Part shown: in pieces, positions 6,102 through 12,488 of the stretch
How the letters are laid out: each line of letters begins with the position of its first letter
Position numbering within the stretch: the first letter of the stretch is position 1
From: Pseudomonadota bacterium
Lineage (GTDB): Bacteria; Pseudomonadota; Alphaproteobacteria; Rhizobiales; Xanthobacteraceae
NCBI GenBank assembly: GCA_023434095.1
Contig: JAEYTJ010000309.1
Span: 1-16,859, forward strand
Reading direction: 5' to 3'
DNA length: 16,859 nucleotides
Notes under the pieces: generated by a model
Seen by the model: only the letters and a program-made list of their open reading frames with translations
The model's database searches: none
Told to the model about the DNA's origin: nothing
Position numbers and translations under genes: made by a program

Positions 6102-6674
6102 ATGTCACAGCCTTCGTCCCATCCGGTTCCCGAACCGGCCTACAGCCTTCCCCTGCGGACGCTTCACTGGCTGACGGTGCTCGCCATCGTCGTCACCTAT
6201 GGCGTCACCTATCTCGAAGATTTCTTCGAGCGCGGCACGCCGGGGCGCGCCCTCATCTGGTGGACCCATATCTCCGTGGGTCTGACGATTCTCGGCTTCG
6301 TCATCCTGCGCCTCGTGGCGCGGCTTGTCGGGCCGGTGCCGCCTCCCTCGGCGGCCCTGTCGCGGCCGGTTCATCTGGCCTCGGCGACGGTTCATGTGCT
6401 GCTTTATATCCTGCTGGTCGCGACACCTCTGGTCGGCATCTATCTCGCCTTCCTGCGCGGCAACGAGGTGACGTTCTTCGGCGTGTTGACCATCCCCTCC
6501 CCGGTGGAGGTGGACCGGACGGCCGCCAGCCAGGTCAAGGACGTGCATGAGCTTCTGGCGAATGCGCTGGTCGTGTTGGCCCTGCTGCACGCGGCGGCGG
6601 CTCTGGTGCATCACTACGTCTTCAAGGACGACGTGCTGCGCCGCATGCTGCCCCGCCACGGTCACCCCCGGTGA
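6102..6674 (+). CDS. Cytochrome b561 (di-heme membrane cytochrome, CybB type)
   Basis: This is a four-helix inner-membrane cytochrome predicted to carry two b hemes and to pass electrons between quinol or superoxide and other partners. The 190 residues give helices at about 20-38, 52-75, 93-117 and 147-170. The likely heme ligands His22 (LHWLT), His56 (THISVG), His149 (VHELL) and His163 (LLHAAA) keep the spacings of E. coli CybB His13/47/137/151 (numbers recalled): 34 between the first two and 14 between the last two. I chose ATG 6102 over an in-frame start at 6060 because GAGGTGA precedes it and the extension would lie in the promoter dyad. It sits alone between the leuC group and leuD with its own regulatory region. 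Confidence 0.9.
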   Translation: MSQPSSHPVPEPAYSLPLRTLHWLTVLAIVVTYGVTYLEDFFERGTPGRALIWWTHISVGLTILGFVILRLVARLVGPVPPPSAALSRPVHLASATVHVLLYILLVATPLVGIYLAFLRGNEVTFFGVLTIPSPVEVDRTAASQVKDVHELLANALVVLALLHAAAALVHHYVFKDDVLRRMLPRHGHPR

Positions 6675-6783
6675 TCGGGCTGAAGCAGGGTTGCGGGCGG
6701 CGCGTCGTCAGGTCACATCAGCCGCGAAGGCGGAATTCTGACGGGGAGCGGCCCAGCCGCCTCCGGAATCCGAGGAGAGTGCC

Positions 6784-7389
6784 GTGGACAAGTTCACCAC
6801 CCTGACCGGCGTCGCGGCGCGGCTGCATCTGGTCAATGTCGACACCGACATGATCATTCCGAAGCAGTATCTGAAGACGATCAAGCGCACCGGGCTCGGC
6901 ACCGGGTTGTTCTCCGAGCTGCGCTACAAGGAGGACGGCTCGGACAATCCCGATTTCGTGCTCAACAAGCCGGCCTATAAAGGCGCGCAGATCCTGATCG
7001 CCGGCGACAATTTCGGCTGCGGCTCCTCGCGCGAGCACGCACCCTGGGCGCTGCTCGACTTCGGCATTCGCTGCGTGATCTCCACGTCCTTCGCCGACAT
7101 CTTCTACAATAACTGCTTCAAGAACGGCATCCTGCCGATCCGGGTGACGCCGGAACAGCTGGCGGCGCTGTTCGACGACGCGGCGCGCGGCGCAAACGCC
7201 AAGATCACGGTGGATCTGGAAAGCCAGACCATCACCGGCCCGGACGGCGGCTCGATCTCCTTCGACATCGACCCGTTCCGCAAGCACTGCCTGCTCAACG
7301 GACTCGACGATATCGGTCTCACCCAGGTGAAGGCGGACCAGATCAAGTCTTACGAGGCAAAGCTCGCCGAGGAACGCCCCTGGGCGTGA
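6784..7389 (+). CDS. leuD: 3-isopropylmalate dehydratase small subunit
   Basis: LeuD is the swivel-domain partner of LeuC and completes isopropylmalate isomerase. The 201-residue length is normal for the bacterial form. Family blocks are NVDTDMIIPKQYLKTIKRTGLG (18-39), the substrate-loop signature GDNFGCGSSREHAPWAL (74-90) and FADIFYNNCFKNG. The start is a GTG at 6784 with GAGGAGA (6772-6778) 5 bases upstream; the protein begins exactly as its relatives do. It is separated from leuC by three genes, and the 109-base gap before it may hold its own promoter, though I see no convincing boxes. A RidA-family gene follows after 28 bases, probably in the same transcript. Confidence 0.97.
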   Translation: MDKFTTLTGVAARLHLVNVDTDMIIPKQYLKTIKRTGLGTGLFSELRYKEDGSDNPDFVLNKPAYKGAQILIAGDNFGCGSSREHAPWALLDFGIRCVISTSFADIFYNNCFKNGILPIRVTPEQLAALFDDAARGANAKITVDLESQTITGPDGGSISFDIDPFRKHCLLNGLDDIGLTQVKADQIKSYEAKLAEERPWA

Positions 7390-7417
7390 GCGCAGCGGCG
7401 CGATGGCGGAGGTTTGA

Positions 7418-7804
7418 ATGTCCGAGCGTCGTCGCTTCTCCTCCGGCTCCGCCTTCGAGGCGGAGGCCGGCTATTCCCGGGCGGTGGTCGACGACGACGA
7501 CATCTTCGTCTCCGGCACCACCGGCTATGACTACGCCACCATGGAACTGCCGGAGGATCTGGTGGCGCAGGCCCATGGCTGCTTCCGCAACATCGCCGCC
7601 GCGCTGGCGCAGGCGGGCGCAAGCCTCGATGACGTGGTGCGCGTGCGCTACATCGTGACCCAGGCGGACTATGCCGCCACCGTCTTCCCGATCTTCGGCC
7701 AGTACTTCGCCAAGGCGCGACCCGCCGCGACGCTCATCGTCGCCGGGTTGCTGCAACCGCAGATGAAGATCGAGATCGAGGTGACGGCGCGCCGGCAAGG
7801 CTGA
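7418..7804 (+). CDS. RidA-family (YjgF/YER057c/UK114) protein lacking the catalytic arginine
   Basis: This 128-residue protein has the length and fold signature of the Rid family, which forms trimers and includes enamine/imine deaminases that clear 2-aminoacrylate. The N-terminal strand region, the helix FRNIAAALAQAGASLDDVVRVRYIV and the C-terminal QMKIEIEVTA are clear. In archetypal RidA the motif P-A-R-S/T carries Arg105, which binds the substrate carboxylate. Here the matching stretch is RPAATLIVAGLL (101-112), with Ala104 in that place. This puts it among Rid subfamilies without the arginine, whose role is mostly unknown. GGAGG (7408-7412) sits 5 bases before the ATG. It follows leuD by 28 bases. 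Such proteins are often named RidA, but that activity should not be assumed here. Confidence 0.88.
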   Translation: MSERRRFSSGSAFEAEAGYSRAVVDDDDIFVSGTTGYDYATMELPEDLVAQAHGCFRNIAAALAQAGASLDDVVRVRYIVTQADYAATVFPIFGQYFAKARPAATLIVAGLLQPQMKIEIEVTARRQG

Positions 7805-7827
7805 GCCGGGGCGCGCCGCCTTTTTGC

Positions 7828-7888
7828 TTTACAGCGCCCGCGTCTCGGGATGGAATCGTTCAAAACGAGAACACCCGGGAGACGCTCC
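7828..7888 (+). promoter_or_regulatory. Promoter and dyad region of the ribbon-helix-helix gene
   Basis: TTTACA (7828-7833) matches five of six -35 bases and TGGAAT (7851-7856) four of six -10 bases, spaced by exactly 17, so transcription probably begins near 7863. A dyad overlaps: GCGTCTC plus GGG (7840-7849) pairs with CCC (7874-7876) and GAGACGC (7879-7885), with two unpaired G between, around an inner TCGTT-CAA-AACGA palindrome (7856-7868). GGGAGA (7877-7882), the ribosome binding site, lies inside the outer arm. The block 7851-7870 matches 6065-6084 at 16 of 20 positions. Confidence 0.55.
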
Positions 7889-8230
7889 ATGTGCCACATC
7901 TTCGCCGGCCAGGCGCCCGAAACCTATGACAGCCAGACGCGCTCGGTGCGCATCGGCGGCCATTCCACCTCGATTCGCCTCGAAGCCGCCTTTTGGACCG
8001 TGCTCGAAGAGGTCGCCGCCCATCAGGGCATGAGCGTGGGCAAGTTCGTCACCAAGCTGCATGACGAGGTGCTGGAACTGCACGGCGAGGTGCGCAACTT
8101 CGCCTCGCTGCTGCGCTGCTCCTGCCTGATCTACCTCGCCGAACTGCGCCCCTCCCGCGTCGCCCCCGCCGCCGCCCATGAACGCTATCTCTGCGAGAGC
8201 ACGCGGGTGCATCTCCACGCCGCAGAGTAG
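7889..8230 (+). CDS. Ribbon-helix-helix domain protein (RHH_4 / PF13467 type)
   Basis: This is a 113-residue, presumably dimeric and probably DNA-binding protein of a kind common in alphaproteobacteria. The core runs from about residue 16 to 85: QTRSVRIGGHSTSIRLEAAFW, then the helices TVLEEVAAHQGMSVGKFVTKLHDEVLE and NFASLLRCSCLIYLAE. The strand SVRIGGHSTSIRL followed by two helices is the RHH_4 pattern. After residue 86 the tail is Pro/Ala-rich and not conserved in my memory of the family. I start at ATG 7889 rather than the in-frame ATG 7850 because MCHIFAG is the family's usual beginning (compare MCRLF- types), and because the upstream ATG lies inside the promoter dyad. It has its own promoter, and its target genes are unknown. 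It may bind its own promoter dyad. Confidence 0.85.
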   Translation: MCHIFAGQAPETYDSQTRSVRIGGHSTSIRLEAAFWTVLEEVAAHQGMSVGKFVTKLHDEVLELHGEVRNFASLLRCSCLIYLAELRPSRVAPAAAHERYLCESTRVHLHAAE

Positions 8231-8452
8231 AACCAGGCAGGTTCAACCGACTGGGGTAACCGCCGGGTCGCGGCGCGTTCGGACGGCAGGAGAAGCGGCC
8301 GAGTCTTCGGCTCCTCCTGACAGCTTCCCCGGCCGGCAATGCACATCGTGGTGATGTGTTAGCGGTCTACCACCTGCCGCTCCCCCTGCGGCCTAGCATC
8401 CTCCTCAAGGTGACCTGCGTCGCCGAAATGAGGTTCAAGGTCGGAGGTACAG
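8231..8452 (+). promoter_or_regulatory. Structured 222-base leader before the glyoxalase-like gene
   Basis: No gene is visible. Several stems occur in order: CAGGAG (8287-8292) with CTCCTG (8314-8319) enclosing GCCGA/TCGGC; CACATC (8342-8347) with GATGTG (8353-8358); then two mutually exclusive pairings of the same segment, GCGG (8362-8365) with CCGC (8377-8380), or GCCGC (8376-8380) with GCGGC (8388-8392). Finally CCTCC (8400-8404) can pair with the ribosome binding site GGAGG (8443-8447), stacked on GACCT (8412-8416) with AGGTC (8438-8442). It fits no riboswitch class that I know. Confidence 0.4.
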
Positions 8453-8848
8453 GTGGCGAAGGCCATTCATTCGATGATCCGCGTGCTCGACGAGGCGCGC
8501 TCGGTGGATTTCTACACGCGCGCTTTCGGGCTCACGATCGCGCAGCGCCTGCCCTTTGACGGCTTCACGCTGGTCTATCTGCGCAACCCGGAAGCCGATT
8601 TCGAGGTCGAGCTGACCATCAACCACGACCGCACCGTCCCCTATGTGCTGGGCGATGGCTACGGGCACATCGCCTTCGTGGTGGAAGACCTCGAGGCGGA
8701 ACATGCGCGCTTCACCGATTCCGGCCTCAATCCGCAGCCGATCAAGGAATTCTTCCACGAGGGAGAGCTGCTGGCCAAGTTCTTTTTCGTCGCCGATCCC
8801 GATGGTTACAAGATCGAGGTGCTGCAGAAACACGGCCGCTACCGCTGA
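8453..8848 (+). CDS. VOC-family protein resembling lactoylglutathione lyase (glyoxalase I)
   Basis: This 131-residue protein has the vicinal-oxygen-chelate fold and closely resembles nickel-type glyoxalase I, which converts the methylglyoxal-glutathione adduct to lactoylglutathione in the cytoplasm. The opening HSMIRVLDEARSVDFYTRAFGL and the later YGHIAFVVEDLEA and DPDGYKIEVLQ are family blocks. All four metal ligands are in place: His6, Glu53, His72 and Glu122, against His5/Glu56/His74/Glu122 recalled for E. coli GloA. The start is a GTG with GGAGG 5 bases upstream. The 222-base leader before it can fold so as to cover that ribosome binding site. Other VOC lyases or dioxygenases share the fold, so the exact substrate is inferred. 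Confidence 0.85.
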   Translation: MAKAIHSMIRVLDEARSVDFYTRAFGLTIAQRLPFDGFTLVYLRNPEADFEVELTINHDRTVPYVLGDGYGHIAFVVEDLEAEHARFTDSGLNPQPIKEFFHEGELLAKFFFVADPDGYKIEVLQKHGRYR

Positions 8849-8854
8849 ACGACG

Positions 8855-8917
8855 GCGCCGCCACGCCAAGCGGCGCTGAAGACATCAAGAATACATAAAA
8901 ATACCCTGGGAGGTAAC
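8855..8917 (+). promoter_or_regulatory. Region upstream of the GMC dehydrogenase genes
   Basis: GCGCCGC (8855-8861) and GCGGCGC (8870-8876) form a perfect 7-bp stem with an 8-base loop just after the VOC gene, without a T run. It is followed by an AT-rich stretch (8881-8905) likely to contain the promoter, although no -35/-10 pair stands out. GGGAGGTAA then gives a very strong ribosome binding site before ATG 8919. Confidence 0.4.
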
Positions 8918-8918
8918 A

Positions 8919-9455
8919 ATGCCAACACTGATCGACAGGCGCGGCCCCTCACGCCGCGCCGTGCTCGCCGGCCTCGGTGCTGCCGGCGCGCTGATGGTGA
9001 GCGGCGCGGCGGTGCTCAACCCGCGCGAGGCGTGGGGCCTGGAGGTCACCGCGCTGAAGCCGGAGACCATGCGCACGCTCATCGTCATGGCGCGCGACGT
9101 CTACCCGCATGACCGCATCCCCGACCGCTTCTACGCCATCGCCATGAAGCCCTATGAGGCCGACGCGGCGAAGGACCCGGCGCTGAAGGCGCTGGTTGAG
9201 GACGGCGTCGTCACCCTCGATACGCTGTCCAGGGCCAAATACGGCGTCGCCTATGCCGATGTCGGCTGGGAGGACCAGCGCGTGGCGGTTCTGCGCGAAA
9301 TCGAGGACAGCGCCTTCTTCCAGAAGGTGAGGGGAGGCCTCGTGGTCGGTCTCTACAACCAGGAAGAGGTGTGGCCGATCTTCGGCTATGAGGGCTCCTC
9401 GGCCGACAAGGGCGGTTACATCGACCGCGGCTTCAACGACATCGCCTGGCTGTGA
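8919..9455 (+). CDS. Tat-exported small subunit of a GMC dehydrogenase (gluconate 2-dehydrogenase subunit 3-like)
   Basis: This 178-residue protein is the probable chaperone-like or gamma subunit of the flavin dehydrogenase encoded next to it. It begins with a twin-arginine signal: SRRAVLAG (11-18) followed by the hydrophobic stretch LGAAGALMVSGAAVL, with cleavage likely near AWG (38-40). Mature-part features such as LIVMARDVYPHDRIPDRFY and VVGLYNQEEVWPIFGYEG resemble small subunits of membrane gluconate/sorbitol-type dehydrogenases. In that family the small subunit's Tat signal carries the folded, signal-less large subunit across the membrane, and the same is expected here. The next gene begins 15 bases downstream. 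The strong ribosome binding site suggests high expression. Confidence 0.82.
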   Translation: MPTLIDRRGPSRRAVLAGLGAAGALMVSGAAVLNPREAWGLEVTALKPETMRTLIVMARDVYPHDRIPDRFYAIAMKPYEADAAKDPALKALVEDGVVTLDTLSRAKYGVAYADVGWEDQRVAVLREIEDSAFFQKVRGGLVVGLYNQEEVWPIFGYEGSSADKGGYIDRGFNDIAWL

Positions 9456-9470
9456 GGGGAGGCTCGAACC

Positions 9471-11042
9471 ATGTCCGCACCCTTCGATCTGAATGACGAT
9501 TCCGTCGTGGTCATCGTCGGCTCCGGCGCCGGCGGCGGCACGCTGGGCACCGAGCTGGCGCTCAAGGGCATCAAGGTGGTGATCCTCGAGGCCGGCCAGC
9601 GCCACAACATGGAAGACTTCGTCAACAATGAATGGGAGAGCTTCGCCCAGCTCGCCTGGACCGACATGCGCACCACCTCCGGCTCGTGGCGGGTGCACAA
9701 GAACTTTCCCAACCTGCCCGCCTGGAGCGTCAAGGCGGTCGGCGGCTCGTCCGTCCACTGGGCCGGCGCGTCGCTGCGCTTCCAGGAGCACGAGTTCAAG
9801 ACCCGCACCACCTATGGCGACATCGACGGCGCCAATCTGCTCGACTGGCCGATCACGCTGGCCGAGCTGGAGCCCTGGTACGCCAAGGCCGAGGACCGGA
9901 TGGGCGTGACCCGCACCAACGGCATTCCCGGCCTGCCCGGCAACAACAACTTCAAGGTGTTCGAGGCCGGCGCGAAGAAGATCGGCTACCAGGAAGTGTC
10001 CACCGGGCGGATGGCGATCAACAGCGAGGCGCGCGCCGACCGCGGCTCCTGCCAGCAGATCGGCTTTTGTTTCCAGGGCTGCAAGTCCGGCGCGAAGTGG
10101 TCGACGCTGATCGCCGAGATCCCGCGCGGCGAGGAAACCGGCAATCTCGAAGTGCGCCCGCAGAGCATGGTGCAGAAGATCGAGCACGACGCGTCGGGCA
10201 AGGTGACGGCCGTCGTGTATGTCGACAAGGACGGCAAGACCCAGCGCCAGAAGGCGCGCATCGTGGCGGTGGCCGGCAATTCCATCGAGAGCCCGCGCCT
10301 GCTGCTCAACTCCGCCAGCTCCATGTTCCCGGACGGGCTTGCGAATTCCTCGGGACAGGTGGGGCGCAACTACATGCGCCACATGACCGGCTCGGTCTAC
10401 GCCATCTTCGAGAAGCCGGTGCACATGTATCGCGGCACCACCATGGCCGGCATCGTGCGCGACGAGGCGAAGAACGACACCAAGCGCGGCTTCGCCGGCG
10501 GCTACGAAATGGAGACGCTCTCCATCGGCGTGCCCTTCATGGCGGCCTTCCTCGATCCGGGCGGTTGGGGCCGCTCCTTCGCCTCGGCCATGGACGGCTA
10601 TGTGAACATGGCCGGGCTGTGGATCGTCGGCGAGGACATGCCGCAGGAGACCAACCGCGTCACCCTCAACACCGAGGTGAAGGACCAGTATGGGCTGCCG
10701 GTGGCGAATGTGCATTTCGACGATCATCCCAACGACGTCGCCATGCGCAACCACGCCTACCGGCAGGGCGCGGCGATGTACGATTCGGTCGGCGCGATCC
10801 GCACCCTGCCGACGCCGCCCTATCCCTCCACCCATAATCTCGGCACCAACCGGATGAGCGAGAAGCCGCGCGACGGCGTGGTGAACAGGCACGGTCAGAC
10901 GCACGACATCCCGAACCTGTTCATCTCCGACGGTAGCCAGTTCACCACCGGCGGCGCGGAGAACCCGACGCTGACCATCGTGGCGCTGGCGCTGCGGCAG
11001 GCGGACTTCATCGCCGGAGAAATGTCGCGCAAGACGATCTGA
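9471..11042 (+). CDS. GMC-family FAD-dependent dehydrogenase, large catalytic subunit
   Basis: This is a 523-residue glucose-methanol-choline oxidoreductase expected to oxidise an alcohol, sugar or sugar acid in the periplasm. FAD binding is shown by VVVIVGSGAGGG (12-23) and Glu40 after VVILE, then GGSSVHWAG (91-99). The C-terminal catalytic part has HNLGTNRM with His455 and SDGSQFTTGGAENPTLTI with Asn498, the His/Asn pair of GMC enzymes. A Cys194-x5-Cys200-x3-Cys204 cluster in the stretch GSCQQIGFCFQGCKSGAKWS resembles the cysteine-rich segment that holds an Fe-S cluster in direct-electron-transfer glucose dehydrogenase (recalled). It has no signal peptide, consistent with export together with the Tat subunit upstream. 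No cytochrome c gene follows, so the electron acceptor is unknown. A terminator ends the operon. Confidence 0.9.
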   Translation: MSAPFDLNDDSVVVIVGSGAGGGTLGTELALKGIKVVILEAGQRHNMEDFVNNEWESFAQLAWTDMRTTSGSWRVHKNFPNLPAWSVKAVGGSSVHWAGASLRFQEHEFKTRTTYGDIDGANLLDWPITLAELEPWYAKAEDRMGVTRTNGIPGLPGNNNFKVFEAGAKKIGYQEVSTGRMAINSEARADRGSCQQIGFCFQGCKSGAKWSTLIAEIPRGEETGNLEVRPQSMVQKIEHDASGKVTAVVYVDKDGKTQRQKARIVAVAGNSIESPRLLLNSASSMFPDGLANSSGQVGRNYMRHMTGSVYAIFEKPVHMYRGTTMAGIVRDEAKNDTKRGFAGGYEMETLSIGVPFMAAFLDPGGWGRSFASAMDGYVNMAGLWIVGEDMPQETNRVTLNTEVKDQYGLPVANVHFDDHPNDVAMRNHAYRQGAAMYDSVGAIRTLPTPPYPSTHNLGTNRMSEKPRDGVVNRHGQTHDIPNLFISDGSQFTTGGAENPTLTIVALALRQADFIAGEMSRKTI

Positions 11043-11082
11043 GCGGGCGCCGCCCGCCACCTCTCGGGGTGATAGCTCCACG

Positions 11083-11115
11083 AGCCGCCGGCGTTCGCGC
11101 GCCGGCGGCTTTTTT
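11083..11115 (+). terminator. Intrinsic terminator after the GMC operon
   Basis: AGCCGCCGGCG (11083-11093) pairs perfectly over 11 bp with CGCCGGCGGCT (11100-11110) around a 6-base loop, followed directly by a run of T (11110-11115). It isolates the dehydrogenase pair from leuB. Confidence 0.93.
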
Positions 11116-11162
11116 CCTCGCTCCGCAGGGGGCCGTGATCCCGTGTCGGGGGGGCCGATGTC

Positions 11163-11191
11163 TTGCCAGCGTCAGGCTTAGCGATTAGCAA
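11163..11191 (+). promoter_or_regulatory. Weak candidate promoter for leuB
   Basis: TTGCCA (11163-11168) matches four of six -35 bases and lies 17 bases before TAGCAA (11186-11191), which matches three of six -10 bases. A short direct repeat TTAGC/ATTAGC overlaps the -10. Since a strong terminator precedes, leuB needs a promoter in this gap and this is the best one I see. Confidence 0.3.
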
Positions 11192-11241
11192 CGCTTCGCC
11201 TGCGACTGAGCGCGCGGGCCACAGGCGAATGCGAGGAAACC

Positions 11242-12351
11242 ATGGCGACCCACAAGCTCCTGCTTCTTCCCGGCGACGGCATCGGCATCGAGGTGATGGC
11301 CGAGGTGAAGCGGGTCATTGACTGGCTCGACCGGCGCGGCGTCGCCTCCTTCGCCATCGAGGAAGACCTCGTCGGCGGCGCGGCCTACGATTCCTGCGGC
11401 CAGCCGATTTCCGAAGAGGCGATGGCCAAGGCCTTCGCGGCGGACGCCATCCTGCTCGGCGCCGTCGGCGGCAACAAATGGACGCATGTGCCGTACGATC
11501 TGCGCCCGGAGGCCGGCCTGCTGCGCCTGCGCAAGGACCTGCAGCTTTTCGCCAATCTGCGCCCCGCCGTCTGCTACCCCGCGCTCGCCGACGCTTCCAG
11601 CCTGAAGCGCGAGCTGGTCGAGGGTCTCGACGTGCTGATCGTGCGCGAGCTGACCGGCGGCGTGTATTTCGGCGAGCCCAAGACCATCACCGACCTCAGC
11701 GACGGCCAGAAGCGCGCCGTCGACACGCAGGTCTATGAATCCTACGAGATCGAGCGCATCGCCCGCGTCGCCTTCGAACTCGCCCGCACCCGCCGCAACA
11801 AGGTGGTGTCGACGGAAAAGCACAATGTGATGAAGACCGGCCTGCTGTGGAAGCAGGTGGTGAGCGAGGTGCACGGCGCCAATTATGAGGACGTGCAGCT
11901 GGAGCACCAGCTCGCCGATTCCTGCGGCATGCAGCTGGTGCGCGCGCCAAAGCAGTTCGACGTCATCGTCACCGACAATCTGTTCGGCGACATTCTCTCC
12001 GACGTGGCGGCGATGCTCACCGGTTCGCTCGGCATGCTGCCCTCCGCCTCGCTCGGCGGGGTGGAAGAGGTCTCCGGCCGCCGCCGCGCCCTTTACGAGC
12101 CGGTGCATGGCGCCGCGCCGGACATCGCTGGCAAGGGCCTCGCCAACCCCATCGCCATGATCGGTTCGCTCGCCATGGCGCTGCGCTATTCCTTTGGCGA
12201 GCTGGAGGCGGCGGACCGCATCGAGGCGGCGATCGCCGGCGTGCTGGCCGGCGGCGTGCGCACCGCGGACATCTACTCCGAGGGCAAGACCCGGGTGGGC
12301 ACCTCCGGCATGGGCGACGCCATCCTCGCCGAGCTCGACAAGGCGGCCTGA
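11242..12351 (+). CDS. leuB: 3-isopropylmalate dehydrogenase
   Basis: LeuB oxidises and decarboxylates 3-isopropylmalate with NAD, the step after the LeuCD isomerase in leucine synthesis. The 369-residue length is normal. Signatures in order: LLLPGDGIG near the start, LLRLRKDLQLFANLRP (93-108) with the substrate arginines, RELTGGVYFGEP (135-146) with Tyr142, the catalytic Lys193 in TEKHNVMKTG, and the metal aspartates Asp226, Asp250 and Asp254 (NLFGDILSD), which keep the spacing of E. coli Asp227/251/255. EPVHGAAPDIAGKG (286-299) binds NAD. GAGGAA lies 5 bases before the ATG. It is a single-gene unit between two strong terminators and sits 3.8 kb from leuD. Confidence 0.98.
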   Translation: MATHKLLLLPGDGIGIEVMAEVKRVIDWLDRRGVASFAIEEDLVGGAAYDSCGQPISEEAMAKAFAADAILLGAVGGNKWTHVPYDLRPEAGLLRLRKDLQLFANLRPAVCYPALADASSLKRELVEGLDVLIVRELTGGVYFGEPKTITDLSDGQKRAVDTQVYESYEIERIARVAFELARTRRNKVVSTEKHNVMKTGLLWKQVVSEVHGANYEDVQLEHQLADSCGMQLVRAPKQFDVIVTDNLFGDILSDVAAMLTGSLGMLPSASLGGVEEVSGRRRALYEPVHGAAPDIAGKGLANPIAMIGSLAMALRYSFGELEAADRIEAAIAGVLAGGVRTADIYSEGKTRVGTSGMGDAILAELDKAA

Positions 12352-12374
12352 ACCGCCAAGACATCCGCAATGAG

Positions 12375-12402
12375 AAAAGCCCGGCTCACGCCGGGCTTTT
12401 TT
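12375..12402 (+). terminator. Intrinsic terminator of leuB
   Basis: AAAAGCCCGGC (12375-12385) pairs over 11 bp with GCCGGGCTTTT (12390-12400) around TCAC, with the T run continuing to 12402. The A-tract on one side and the T-tract on the other would also let it work in reverse. Confidence 0.93.
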
Positions 12403-12424
12403 CTGTCGTGCGGTCGGCTGCATG

Positions 12425-12450
12425 AAAAAGCCCGGCGCGGGGCCGGGCTT
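12425..12450 (-). terminator. Intrinsic terminator of the minus-strand exported-protein gene
   Basis: On the minus strand, AAGCCCGGC (12450-12442) pairs with GCCGGGCTT (12436-12428), followed by a T run (the A run 12425-12429 on plus). It lies 39 bases past the stop of the gene at 12489-12764 and stands back to back with the leuB terminator, preventing read-through in both directions. Confidence 0.88.
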
Positions 12451-12488
12451 CGACAGCGTTGGATGGTCCCGTCGCGAAGGCGGGCGAA

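Noticed and set aside
7797..7826. A possible terminator after the RidA-family gene
   Set aside because: A T run is present (7821-7825), but the preceding GGCGCGCC/AAGGC...GCCTT pairing is short and interrupted, so I could not support it.
8231..8260. A tRNA-like T-loop (GGTTCAACC) after the RHH gene
   Set aside because: The flanking bases do not pair as a T arm and no acceptor or anticodon arms can be built around it.
8949..11081. A 710-codon open frame on the minus strand opposite the GMC dehydrogenase genes
   Set aside because: It is antisense to two well-supported genes. Its Arg/His/Gly/Ala/Val-rich product has no recognisable domain, which is the usual mirror effect of G/C-ending codons.
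11185..12423. A 412-codon minus-strand frame opposite leuB
   Set aside because: It is a mirror of leuB with low-complexity composition and runs across two terminators.
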